DNA of 64,000 nt from Syntrophaceae bacterium (GTDB lineage Bacteria > Desulfobacterota > Syntrophia > Syntrophales > PHBD01): positions 1 through 64,000 of the forward strand of contig JABLXX010000009.1 of NCBI GenBank assembly GCA_013177825.1. The letters run 5' to 3'. The position numbers and the translations under genes were made by a program. Shown in pieces: positions 7,835 to 16,079 of this stretch (position 1 is the first letter of the stretch; each line of letters begins with the position of its first letter). Under the pieces are notes generated by a model. The model saw only the letters and a program-made list of their open reading frames with translations. It was not told the origin of the DNA and searched no databases.

Positions 7835-8755
7835 ATGAGCAAGAGAATCTTTACCGCCGCATTGACGGGCTCCATCCACACACCCAGCATGTCACCCTAC
7901 CTTCCGGTGACGCCGGAGGAACTGATCGAGGAGAGTGTACGCGTTTTCGAGGCGGGAGCGGCGGTCGCCCACATCCATGTCCGCGATCCCCAGACCGGAA
8001 TGCCCTGCGCGGACCAGGACATATACCGGCAGGTCGCAACGGAGGTCAAAAAGCGCTGCAACATCGTCATGTGCTTCAGCACCGGCGGCAAACTCGGCGA
8101 GCCGGTCGAAAACAGGGTCCGGGTCGCCTCCAGCCTCCAGCCGGAGATGACCTCGCTGAACGCCGGTTCGCTGAATTTTGCCCTCTTCCACATCAAGGAC
8201 AACGTCCAGGAATGGAAGCACGACTGGGAGGAATCCTACCTGGAGAACACGGAGGATTTCATCTTCCCGAACACCTTCCGGACCATGCGCCAGTACCTGG
8301 AGATCATCCACGCCAACGGGGCCAAGCCGGAGTTCGAAATCTACGACGTGGCGATGATCAACAACCTGGCCTTTCTCCTGGAAAAGGGCATCGCCAGGAG
8401 GCCCATTTACCTCCAGTTCGTCATGGGCATCCTGGGCGGAATCCCGGCCACCGTAGAGAATCTGGTGTTCCTGGTCGAGACGGCCCGCCGGCAGATCGGA
8501 GATTTCGAATTCTCCGTCTGCGCCGCCGGACGATTCCAAATCCCGATGTGCAACATCTCTCTCCTTCTGGGAGGCCACGCCCGGGTCGGCCTAGAAGACA
8601 ACCTGTACCTCGACCGGGGTGTTCTTGCCGAGAGCAGCGCTGAGCAGGTTGCTAAGATCATCCGGATCGCCCGGGAGCTGGGAATCGAGCCCGCAACGCC
8701 GGATGAAGCGAGAAAAATCCTCGGATTGAAGGGACTGGACCGGGTCCGGTTCTAA
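7835..8755 (+). CDS. Beta-keto acid cleavage enzyme (BKACE, DUF849 family)
   Basis: The 306-aa protein matches the DUF849/BKACE TIM barrel: an early Glu in the PVTPEELIEE segment, the zinc-binding HIHVRDP motif (about residues 46-52), SLNAGSLNF, a central FEIYDVAMI and the C-terminal GLEDNLYLDRG segment. The family condenses a beta-keto acid with acetyl-CoA and releases acetoacetate plus a new CoA ester; known substrates include 3-keto-5-aminohexanoate and dehydrocarnitine. ATG 7835 is chosen because GTAAGGAGAG lies 8 bp upstream. With the 3-hydroxyacyl-CoA dehydrogenase and SDR it suggests a route that oxidises a beta-hydroxy acid and cleaves the product. The side chain accepted is not predictable here. 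Confidence 0.88.
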   Translation: MSKRIFTAALTGSIHTPSMSPYLPVTPEELIEESVRVFEAGAAVAHIHVRDPQTGMPCADQDIYRQVATEVKKRCNIVMCFSTGGKLGEPVENRVRVASSLQPEMTSLNAGSLNFALFHIKDNVQEWKHDWEESYLENTEDFIFPNTFRTMRQYLEIIHANGAKPEFEIYDVAMINNLAFLLEKGIARRPIYLQFVMGILGGIPATVENLVFLVETARRQIGDFEFSVCAAGRFQIPMCNISLLLGGHARVGLEDNLYLDRGVLAESSAEQVAKIIRIARELGIEPATPDEARKILGLKGLDRVRF

Positions 8756-8815
8756 AAGACGGAAGTGATCGGATTGTGCCGGCCGATTGATTTCATCCCG
8801 CCGGCAAAAAAAGCA

Positions 8816-8847
8816 AAGGGGCCCCTGACACACAGCCGGGCCCCCTT
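8816..8847. terminator. Probable bidirectional terminator between convergent genes
   Basis: AAGGGGCCC (8816-8824) can pair with GGGC-CCCCTT (8838-8847) with one bulged C, flanked by A-rich sequence on the left and CTCTTTT on the right. It separates the + strand BKACE gene from the - strand gene ending at 8877. Confidence 0.55.
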
Positions 8848-8876
8848 CTCTTTTGCAAACAGCGGCAGCAGACGAA

Positions 8877-10079
8877 TCAGTCGTACACAACATGAATCTG
8901 AATGGTGGACACGTCGCGCAATTCGTCGTGGGAAACGTTCGCAAACTTGGATATATAGCTCGCACTTTTGACCAGCGGATAATACTCGAACGTTGAATCG
9001 CTGAGTTTCGGATTGTACCGTACCGGCACCCTGTGGGTCCGGCCCCGCCTGTCAACATATTTCCTGTCGGTCACGACGGAAGAGACGGCGACCGCTTCCT
9101 TGAGGGTTCGCTTTCCCACCTTGATCACGATCCGGAACTTGCGGACTTCTTCATTGAAGTACACAAGGGACCGGTCACACTTCCTGCTGCCGCGGTCGGC
9201 GCATTTGAAGAAAAGACCGCCGTTGGAAAAGGCCATGACCTTGAAACCCAGGGCCATGAATTCGTTGCTGCAGGGCACGGAGATCACGGAGTTGTCCAGG
9301 CTGTAGCGACCGGGGAGATGGATGGAATAGTGGATCGAGATGTTGGAGGTGCCGTCTCCGTTGTCCTCCACCTCCGGGTCCTGACTGTCGATCCGATAAG
9401 CGGCGGCCACTTCCTTCAGGAAACGTCTGACCAGCTGCCGGTCGTCCTGCTTCTTCTGCCGCTCCAGGAGGGAAACCTTCACCAGTTGCTCGCCGCTGAC
9501 CAGCATGGTGAGCCCCTGGTCGTTTTCCAGGATCTTGTCCAGTGCCGCCTCGCGTTTCAACCGCAGTTGCTGGTACTGTCTTCCGCTCAGCACACCCTTC
9601 AGCTGCGCATTCAACTGCTCGATGTCCTTTCGGAGCAGCTCGTTTTCGGTCGAGAGCTTCTTCGCCTTTTCCTCCACGTCCTTGCGGTCCCGAAGGGCCA
9701 GAAGCTGCTTCACCAGGACACCCGGGTCAACCGTCGCCGAGACATGCACCCGGATCAGTGTTGCCTTGTTGTCCAGGAGCTTCCTTTCCTCATTGATCTC
9801 CTGGACTTTCACGATACCGGCGCTGTACTGCCGGATTTCGTCCCGGGTGACGGCGTTATCCCTCACCTCCGTCGTACTCTCCACGTACGTCCCCACCTTC
9901 TCCAGGGCGAGCCGCTTGGCGTCCTGAAGCGCCAGTTTTTTGGCTACAATGACGGTGTCGTTGTCACCCATGATGTATTCGCCGGTAGCATCGATAGTCG
10001 TTGTCACGGCAAAGGCGGAAAGAGGGGAAATCATAACCAGGGCAATGATCATCAGCGTTCTCATGAATTTTCCGTTCAT
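8877..10079 (-). CDS. Secreted protein with FlgT/LPP20-like N-terminal domain and coiled coil
   Basis: From the ATG at 10079 the protein is about 400 aa. It begins with a signal peptide (MRTLMIIALVMISPLSAFA after a short lead). The segment ATGEYIMGDNDTVIVAKK and AKRLALEKVGTYVES is typical of the FlgT N-terminal/LPP20 domain found on envelope proteins. A coiled coil follows (about residues 125-170), then an uncharacterised C-terminal domain with Cys pairs. An upstream in-frame start at 10121 with GGAG 10 bp before it is also possible. No specific function is recognised. It follows the ferredoxin gene by about 100 bp and may not belong to that operon. Confidence 0.65.
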   Translation of the reverse strand: MNGKFMRTLMIIALVMISPLSAFAVTTTIDATGEYIMGDNDTVIVAKKLALQDAKRLALEKVGTYVESTTEVRDNAVTRDEIRQYSAGIVKVQEINEERKLLDNKATLIRVHVSATVDPGVLVKQLLALRDRKDVEEKAKKLSTENELLRKDIEQLNAQLKGVLSGRQYQQLRLKREAALDKILENDQGLTMLVSGEQLVKVSLLERQKKQDDRQLVRRFLKEVAAAYRIDSQDPEVEDNGDGTSNISIHYSIHLPGRYSLDNSVISVPCSNEFMALGFKVMAFSNGGLFFKCADRGSRKCDRSLVYFNEEVRKFRIVIKVGKRTLKEAVAVSSVVTDRKYVDRRGRTHRVPVRYNPKLSDSTFEYYPLVKSASYISKFANVSHDELRDVSTIQIHVVYD

Positions 10080-10176
10080 CGCGATCTCGACCTGTTCCTC
10101 TTTTTTTTGTTTTCCGAGCACATTTTAAGCAAACTCCGATCCAACGTCATCCCAGAGATGGAGGCTCCGCCCGGCT

Positions 10177-10620
10177 TCAGCTCTGCTTCACCTCCACGGC
10201 CGGTTGTTCGGGCACGACCAGGCGGATGGCCTCCACGGGGCAGTCGGCCTCGCAGAAGCCGCAGGAGATGCACGCCTTCGGCTCCGCCAGAAAGGCAATC
10301 TCGTGTTTCTCCCCCCCGTCCATCCTGCCTGCAAGGCAGGAGGCCGGACAGCCTTCGATGCAGATCCGGCAGGAGACGCAGATTTTCGCGTCCACCACCG
10401 GTTTCGGCCACAGGGACAGCTTCGGAATTCTCCGGCAGGCGATCCCGAAGGCGTCCTGCACCGCATCCTGGGGACAGACGCGCCCGCAGGCTCCGCACTC
10501 GATGCACAGGGACGGGTTGACGGCGTGGAGGGCTTTTCTCTCGCCCGCGATGGCCCCCGTCGGGCAGAGGCGTACGCAAGCGGTGCAGCCGTTGCATTCG
10601 GTCGTGATCCGGTATGCCAT
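10177..10620 (-). CDS. Polyferredoxin with four [4Fe-4S] motifs
   Basis: This 147-aa protein holds four ferredoxin motifs: CNGCTACVRLCP, CIECGACGRVCP, CVSCRICIEGCP and CISCGFCEADCP. Such proteins carry electrons between an oxidoreductase and other redox partners in the cytoplasm. The gene starts 24 bp after the aldehyde:ferredoxin oxidoreductase stop codon, so it is most likely the dedicated electron acceptor of that enzyme. The 38-residue spacing between the second and third motifs shows it is two 2[4Fe-4S] modules in tandem. Confidence 0.9.
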   Translation of the reverse strand: MAYRITTECNGCTACVRLCPTGAIAGERKALHAVNPSLCIECGACGRVCPQDAVQDAFGIACRRIPKLSLWPKPVVDAKICVSCRICIEGCPASCLAGRMDGGEKHEIAFLAEPKACISCGFCEADCPVEAIRLVVPEQPAVEVKQS

Positions 10621-10644
10621 GATCTACCTTCCTGTTCCGGTTTC

Positions 10645-12600
10645 CTAAGTCTTGATCCCCAGGCGCTCCAGCGCCTCGGGGTCGGGCACTCCCGTCTCGG
10701 GATCCCAGCCGAACTGGTCCCAGTAATTGCCCCTTACTTTCTCCAAGTCCGTAGTCCTGCCCTTGTTCGCTCCCGCGGGCAGAGCCGGCTTGCCCAGCAT
10801 CCGGTCGGAAACCCGGATGGAGCGCGGGTCCACGCCGTGCTTGATATTGAAGGCCTGTTTGAGGGTCTGGATACGCGCCCCTATGTCCAGGTACTGCCCG
10901 GGCGTTTTCCGCCATCCCGTCGCGGCGTTGAGCCAGGCGAACAGGGGGGTCCGGGTCACTCCCATGAGCAGGCCGAACATACAGAGTCCCGCTCCGTTGG
11001 CCACATTCATGTACTTGCTGCACGCGGCCGCCATGACCGCCTTCTCGTGATCGGCCAGGTATTTCCTGTCTTTCGAATAGAGGGGCTTCGCCCTGGGGAT
11101 TCCCTTGACCTCCTTCCAGAGCTGGAACATTTCATAATAAAGCTGGGCGCCGATGGTGTGGCGTCCCGGGGTTGCCTCTACAGCGTAGTGGACGTTGAAC
11201 CCCGGATCGTTGCGGCCGTCGTGCATGGCCGGCTCCTGCCCGCCGACGTGCATGGCGAATGCCTCGGAGCCCTTTCCGATCCTGCGGGCCGCGACTTTCG
11301 TACCGTCCGCGAGAACGTCGCCGATTCCCTCGCGCCGGATCATCTTCTCCACCAGGGCCAGGATCGCCGGGGCGTTTCCCCAGGTTAGCTCCAGGCCGCC
11401 GGTGTCGTCCTTCGTGAGGATCCCCTTTTCATAGCACTCCAGGGCAAAGGCAACGGTTCCTCCTGCGGAGATCGTGTCCATGCCGGCTCGATTGAGCATC
11501 TCGTTCATGTGGAAGATGCTGTCGGCATCCTCGTTCATGCAGAGCCCGCCCAGGGCCAGCACCGTTTCGTACTCCGGCTTGTGGGTCTCCCCGCCTTTCT
11601 GTCCCGGCAGGGAGCATTTTCCCCCGCACCCCAGGGGACACCCGTAGCAGTGGTACTTGACGAACTCCCTGCCGGTAATGGCGTCCGGATTGACGGTTAG
11701 TGAGCGCCCGGGCCCGAAGTCCTCGTTCGTCCCCTTCCAGTTCTTGATCGGCGAGTCTCCGATCTCGATGGACACCTGGTTCATGCTCACGGTTCCCCAC
11801 TTCTTGAGGAAGAACTTGTAGAGCAGGCCGTCCTGGGCCATCTGGGTCGGGAGGAGCCTCATCAGGGTCCCCACGCGGGACAGGGCGGGACCCGAAAAGA
11901 GGGGCGGTTGAAACTGGACCCAGCGGTTGCAGGACTGGCTGAGGCGCTTGATCTCGTGTCGGTTGAAGGGCTGGATTCGTCGCTTCCCGTTCACGACCAG
12001 GGCCTTCAGTCGTTTGGACCCCATCACGGCCCCCAGACCCGACCGGGCGGCCAGGCGCCCCTTGTCGTTGCAGATCCCGGCAATGAGCGAACGGTTCTCC
12101 CCCGCCTGTCCGATGCAGGCCACCCGGGCTCCCTTTCCGCCTTCCAAGAGCAGGGTTTCCTCCGTCTCCACCGCATCTTTGCCCCAGAGGGAAGAGGCGT
12201 CCCGAAGCTCGGCCCGCCCCGAATCGACGTAGAGGTAAACAGGTTTTTCGCTGATGCCCTTGAAGAAGATCCCGTCATACCCGCACCGCTTGATGGCCGG
12301 CGACAGGTTTCCGCCGCAGTTGGCATCCCCCCAGCATCCCGTCAGGGGCGACTTGCCCGCCACCATCCACCGGCCCGAGAAGAAGCTCCCCGTACCCGTG
12401 AGCAGGCCCGTGAGGAAGCCGAGGATATTGTCCGGCCCCAGGGGATCGGCGCCCGCCGGGATCCGGTTGAAGAGGATATAGGCCCCGAGGCCGAGGCCGG
12501 AGAGATAGTTTTCATAGACATTATCGGGGATGACCTCTTCGGAGATTTCTCCCCGGGACAGGTCCACCATCAGGATCTTTCCCATGTAGCCCCTGTTCAT
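10645..12600 (-). CDS. Aldehyde:ferredoxin oxidoreductase (tungsten pterin enzyme)
   Basis: The 651-aa protein spans all three AOR domains. The N-terminal pterin region contains SGRWMVAGKSPLTGCWG and GGNLSPAIKRCGYDGI; the iron-sulfur ligands are in CYGCPLGCGGKC (about residues 328-339), with the fourth Cys expected in the GAGLCMFG segment. The family oxidises aldehydes to acids with ferredoxin, or runs in reverse to reduce acids. Here it sits between an Fe-ADH pair (upstream) and a polyferredoxin (downstream), a natural acid-aldehyde-alcohol chain. Length is slightly above the usual 600-620 aa. Substrate range is not predictable. Confidence 0.92.
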   Translation of the reverse strand: MNRGYMGKILMVDLSRGEISEEVIPDNVYENYLSGLGLGAYILFNRIPAGADPLGPDNILGFLTGLLTGTGSFFSGRWMVAGKSPLTGCWGDANCGGNLSPAIKRCGYDGIFFKGISEKPVYLYVDSGRAELRDASSLWGKDAVETEETLLLEGGKGARVACIGQAGENRSLIAGICNDKGRLAARSGLGAVMGSKRLKALVVNGKRRIQPFNRHEIKRLSQSCNRWVQFQPPLFSGPALSRVGTLMRLLPTQMAQDGLLYKFFLKKWGTVSMNQVSIEIGDSPIKNWKGTNEDFGPGRSLTVNPDAITGREFVKYHCYGCPLGCGGKCSLPGQKGGETHKPEYETVLALGGLCMNEDADSIFHMNEMLNRAGMDTISAGGTVAFALECYEKGILTKDDTGGLELTWGNAPAILALVEKMIRREGIGDVLADGTKVAARRIGKGSEAFAMHVGGQEPAMHDGRNDPGFNVHYAVEATPGRHTIGAQLYYEMFQLWKEVKGIPRAKPLYSKDRKYLADHEKAVMAAACSKYMNVANGAGLCMFGLLMGVTRTPLFAWLNAATGWRKTPGQYLDIGARIQTLKQAFNIKHGVDPRSIRVSDRMLGKPALPAGANKGRTTDLEKVRGNYWDQFGWDPETGVPDPEALERLGIKT

Positions 12601-12660
12601 AAGGCACTCCTTCCTTCCTGATCCCGGCCCGGCGGCCGTGCCGAGCGGCGATCCCCGGCC

Positions 12661-13908
12661 TCACCCCTTCTTGATGCGGTTTCGGTCCAGGGGACGGCCC
12701 TCCCAGGCCGCTTCCAGGACCATCAGCATGTCTTCCGCGTCCATTTCCTCGGGATTGTAGAATACGGCCCCATCGCGCCGGGCCGCCTCCACCACGGCTG
12801 GAAGCTTCTCCCGCGGAACCATGGGCTTCCCGTCGCGATCCACGACCTCCTTGAGGAAGCGGAAATGCCGCCCTCCCGTCGCGTCGTGAAGATCCTGGTT
12901 CATCTGCCGGACAAGGTCGATCACCTTCTGCGCCCGTCCGGCCGGCGGTGTGGCGGCGAACACTCCCGGACCTGCCAGAGGCAGGAGCAGTTCGGCGATG
13001 ACGGCCTCCCGCTTGTGGAGGTTGTATTCCAGCCCGTAAGGAAGAAACATGGCCATGCAGGCCCCATGGGGAACCCCGCAGGCGGAGCCGGTGGCATGGC
13101 CGAGATTGTGGACGAGACCGACCATGGAATTGGAGAAGGCGATCCCGGCCAGGGTCGCCGCATTGGCGAGGGCCAGCCTGCCCTCCCGGTCACCCGGATT
13201 CCGGACCACGGTGAGGAGGTGCCGGCCGATCAGGTCGATGGCGGCCAGGGCATGGGTGTCGCTCAGGGGGTTCTTGGCAAGGCAGAAATAGGCCTCCATG
13301 GCGTGGGTCAGGGCGTCCATTCCCGTCGACGCCGTCAGGGCGGGCGGCAGGGTGAGGGTCATGCGGGAGTCCAGGACGGCGGCATCGGGGAGGAGGAAAT
13401 AGCTGGCAAAGGCCAGTTTCAGGGACTTCTCGTGGTCCTTGATCACCGCCGCCTGGGTTACCTCGGAACCCGTGCCCGCCGTGGTGGGAATGGCGACAAA
13501 TGGTTTCAGGGGACGCTTGAGGGCGTTGGCACCCGCAAATGCCAGGAGGTTGTCGGAATTCTCGGAAACGAGGATGTTCACGCCCTTGGCCGTGTCCATG
13601 ACGGAGCCGCCGCCGATGGCCACAATACCGTCGCAGCCGCTCGCCCGGAAAAGCCCGGCCAGGCGGTTGACGACCTTCACATCCGAATCGGGCGGGACTT
13701 CGTCGTTGATCGCCCCGATCTCGATGCTGCCGCGAATGGCATCCGTGACCAGGTCCAGGAGCCCGGCGCCGGACACCCCCCGGTCCGTGACGATGAAAGG
13801 CCTCCCGGCCCGCAATCCCGCCAGGACAGCGGGAATCTTTTCCAGTGTGTCGTGGCCGGACAGGACGTTCACGCGGCAGCAGAATTCGTAATAGCCAGGC
13901 ACATTCAT
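12661..13908 (-). CDS. Iron-containing alcohol dehydrogenase (intact)
   Basis: The 415-aa Fe-ADH has GGGSVMDTAKG for the nucleotide, PTTAGTGSE, and all metal ligands of the family: Asp in GMDALTH, His in THAMEAY, His in LVHNLGHATG and His in VPHGACM. It should interconvert aldehydes and alcohols with NAD(P)H. ATG 13908 is used because AGGAAAG precedes it and the longer open frame has no such site. It is 20 bp downstream of a second, degenerate Fe-ADH gene and about 60 bp upstream of the AOR gene, so all are probably one transcript. Confidence 0.9.
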   Translation of the reverse strand: MNVPGYYEFCCRVNVLSGHDTLEKIPAVLAGLRAGRPFIVTDRGVSGAGLLDLVTDAIRGSIEIGAINDEVPPDSDVKVVNRLAGLFRASGCDGIVAIGGGSVMDTAKGVNILVSENSDNLLAFAGANALKRPLKPFVAIPTTAGTGSEVTQAAVIKDHEKSLKLAFASYFLLPDAAVLDSRMTLTLPPALTASTGMDALTHAMEAYFCLAKNPLSDTHALAAIDLIGRHLLTVVRNPGDREGRLALANAATLAGIAFSNSMVGLVHNLGHATGSACGVPHGACMAMFLPYGLEYNLHKREAVIAELLLPLAGPGVFAATPPAGRAQKVIDLVRQMNQDLHDATGGRHFRFLKEVVDRDGKPMVPREKLPAVVEAARRDGAVFYNPEEMDAEDMLMVLEAAWEGRPLDRNRIKKG

Positions 13909-13928
13909 GGGTTCTTTCCTTTCACCGT

Positions 13929-15092
13929 TCAGGCGGCTCGCTTTCCGTTCCAGGCCTCTTCCAGGACAGCCCGTGAATCTTCCGCCGTCCATGATTTCTC
14001 GCCGCTCACGGTATTTCCGGCCAGATCCGGAATCCGTTCCCGCGCAAGGCCCGCCTCCTTCAAATTCAGAGGGACGTGTCCTCCCGCCGCCGCCAGGACG
14101 TCCGCCAGCATGCGGCCGAGAAGAGCGGGAACGACTCGGCTCCGCTCCTCCTCCGCCGTTGCCGCAAACCGGTCCATTCCGGCCAGGGGAAGAAGAAGAC
14201 GGGAAACGTCCCGTCCATCCCGACCGGCCAGGCGGGCCGCAACGGAAGGCAGGAGAAGTCCCATGGCGGCTCCCGCCGAGATGTTCGCCACGCGCGCGAC
14301 GGCCTCACCGAGGACGTGGGCCGGCCCGAGGGGGGCATTGGAGAAGGCGCAGGCGGCATAGACGGCGGCGTTCGACAGGGCGACCCGCCCGGTTTCGTCC
14401 ACCGTTCCCCGGATTCCCGGGAGCAGGGCTTCCCGGAGGAGGGCCAGCGCGCCGCCGGCATACGCCTCCACCAGGGGATTTTCCGGGGCGGTGAAGTACG
14501 CCTCGACGCTGTGCGCCCAGGACGTGAGGGCGCCGGCAATCAGCGAATCCCTGTTTCCGGAGGCGAGCATCCGGGGGTCGACGACGACCAGATCCGGCAT
14601 CAGGCGGCGGGAAGAGTACATCCTGTTCCCGAGAACGGCAAAGCGCGACGTCTCGTAGCCGGTCCCTCCGGAGCGGGGCACGGCGACGAAGGGACGAAGC
14701 CGTCCCGGAATCCGGTCGACCCCGGCGAAGGATTCCAGGTCCCCGGGCGTACCGGACACGGCAATGTTCAGGATTTTTGCGGCGTTCATGACGGGGCCGG
14801 ATCCGACGGCCACGAGGGCGTCGAACCCCCGCTCCCGGTACAGGGCCGCCAGGTCCCGGATCAGGGCGAGATCCGGTTCGGACGGGATCCCGCCGTAGAA
14901 CCCCAGAATGAGCCCCGAATCGCCGAAGGACTTCTCGACGGTCCGGTCCAGTCCCGCCCGGACTCCCTCCTGATCTGTCAGTATCAGGGGTTTTCCCGCG
15001 TTCATCGCGTCCAGTTCGAAGGGGAGGTGTTCGAGGGCTTTCAGTCCCGAGTTGATTTTGATGGGATTCAGGAAGGCAAAGGGTTCGGTCAT
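13929..15092 (-). CDS. Degenerate Fe-ADH paralogue, metal site incomplete
   Basis: The 387-aa protein aligns along its length with the neighbouring Fe-ADH. Compared with the neighbour, GGGSVMDTAK is GSGPVMNAAK, TTAGTGSE is RSGGTGYE, the metal Asp of GMDALTH is Thr (LTSWAH), the second His of VHNLGH is Glu (AHVLGE) and the His of VPHG is Ala (ISAGAA). Only two of the four canonical iron ligands remain. The frame is open and well preserved, so it is probably a non-catalytic partner or an enzyme with another chemistry rather than a pseudogene. The gene order SCP2-like, this, Fe-ADH, AOR suggests a role in the same module. Confidence 0.85.
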   Translation of the reverse strand: MTEPFAFLNPIKINSGLKALEHLPFELDAMNAGKPLILTDQEGVRAGLDRTVEKSFGDSGLILGFYGGIPSEPDLALIRDLAALYRERGFDALVAVGSGPVMNAAKILNIAVSGTPGDLESFAGVDRIPGRLRPFVAVPRSGGTGYETSRFAVLGNRMYSSRRLMPDLVVVDPRMLASGNRDSLIAGALTSWAHSVEAYFTAPENPLVEAYAGGALALLREALLPGIRGTVDETGRVALSNAAVYAACAFSNAPLGPAHVLGEAVARVANISAGAAMGLLLPSVAARLAGRDGRDVSRLLLPLAGMDRFAATAEEERSRVVPALLGRMLADVLAAAGGHVPLNLKEAGLARERIPDLAGNTVSGEKSWTAEDSRAVLEEAWNGKRAA

Positions 15093-15102
15093 GGCTCCCT
15101 CC

Positions 15103-15633
15103 TCAGATCCCCAGCACGGCCCGGAGATAAATCAGGGGCCGGCCGATCAGGATCCGGCTCAAAGGCCAGGAGGGGTATCGCTTGACGGCCAGCCTGGCGA
15201 TGGGTTTCACCAACAGGTAGACTTCCACGGCATCGAGGATGCGGACGACCGCGCAGGCGGCGGGGATGTCGCCGTCCACGATCAGGCGGTTGCGCGCCGT
15301 GGCGGCCGCCGTGCTCTCCCGGAACGTGAACATGAGCATGGCCGCCTCGATGCTTTTGATCTTCATCTCCAGGTCCAGTTTCCGTGATCCCGGGCTCTTC
15401 CCGAGATAGCGCACGCATCCGTCCGCGTCCTTGCCGATTACCAACGAAGGGCCGGATGGAAGGACCACCAGCGAGAAAGCGAACCCGGGCGGCAGGGCCT
15501 CAAATTCCGCGGCAATCTCGTCGTCGACCCGGGCGGCGGCCTGAATCGCCCGGCCGACAAACCAGAGCATGAAAGCGACATACGCCCTCTGGAGAGGCTT
15601 TTTCCCGGCGGCAACCTGTCGAAATGCCTCCAT
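15103..15633 (-). CDS. SCP2-like sterol/lipid-carrier-fold protein
   Basis: This 176-aa protein ends with a segment (about residues 75-140) resembling the SCP-2 sterol transfer fold: KIKSIEAAMLMFTFRES, then RNRLIVDGDIPAACAVVRIL. The start at 15633 is chosen because AGGAGG lies 8 nt upstream; longer frames lack one. It is first in the - strand cluster with the Fe-ADH pair and AOR, stopping 10 bp before the next start. A role in presenting acyl or other hydrophobic substrates is possible. The assignment rests on pattern only. Confidence 0.6.
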   Translation of the reverse strand: MEAFRQVAAGKKPLQRAYVAFMLWFVGRAIQAAARVDDEIAAEFEALPPGFAFSLVVLPSGPSLVIGKDADGCVRYLGKSPGSRKLDLEMKIKSIEAAMLMFTFRESTAAATARNRLIVDGDIPAACAVVRILDAVEVYLLVKPIARLAVKRYPSWPLSRILIGRPLIYLRAVLGI

Positions 15634-16079
15634 CCCGTCCACCTCCTGTTCCACAAAGTAACCCGCAGATGGCAGCATCCTCCAGCCGCGGGCATGAGAA
15701 CCACCCCCATCGGGGGCCCGATCCCGAATCACGGCACCTGCCCATGCATGGAATGCAGGACGGGGCATTATACAATGGTCGGACCGTTCGAAAAAGACAA
15801 ATTGACAAAAATATCACCTGTACCGCGAAACAAACCGCTTGCTTACAAGGGGGGGGCGGAACGGACAGGCGGGAGACGCCGAGCGAAGGAAAGGAATGGC
15901 CGCCATGCGGTGTGCAGAGGCAAAACGGGGCGGGACGGGATATTCCCGATCCTTCTCTATGACGGCATCAACCCGGAGACAAAGGCCAAGCGTCATCCTG
16001 CCTTAAATGCTTGACTTGGGAACCCGTCCCGATTACATTCCCCTCCCGTGGAAACATCCGGAAAGGCAGGATCTTGTAT
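15634..16079. promoter_or_regulatory. Divergent intergenic region with a candidate promoter for the AOR cluster
   Basis: This 446-bp gap separates the - strand SCP2-like gene and the + strand menA-like gene. A perfect - strand TATAAT lies at 15767-15772, about 130 bp before the first gene of the cluster, with only a weak -35 (TTTTTC 17 bp upstream). A TTGACA at 15802-15807 on the + strand has no good -10. No gene was found here. Confidence 0.35.
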
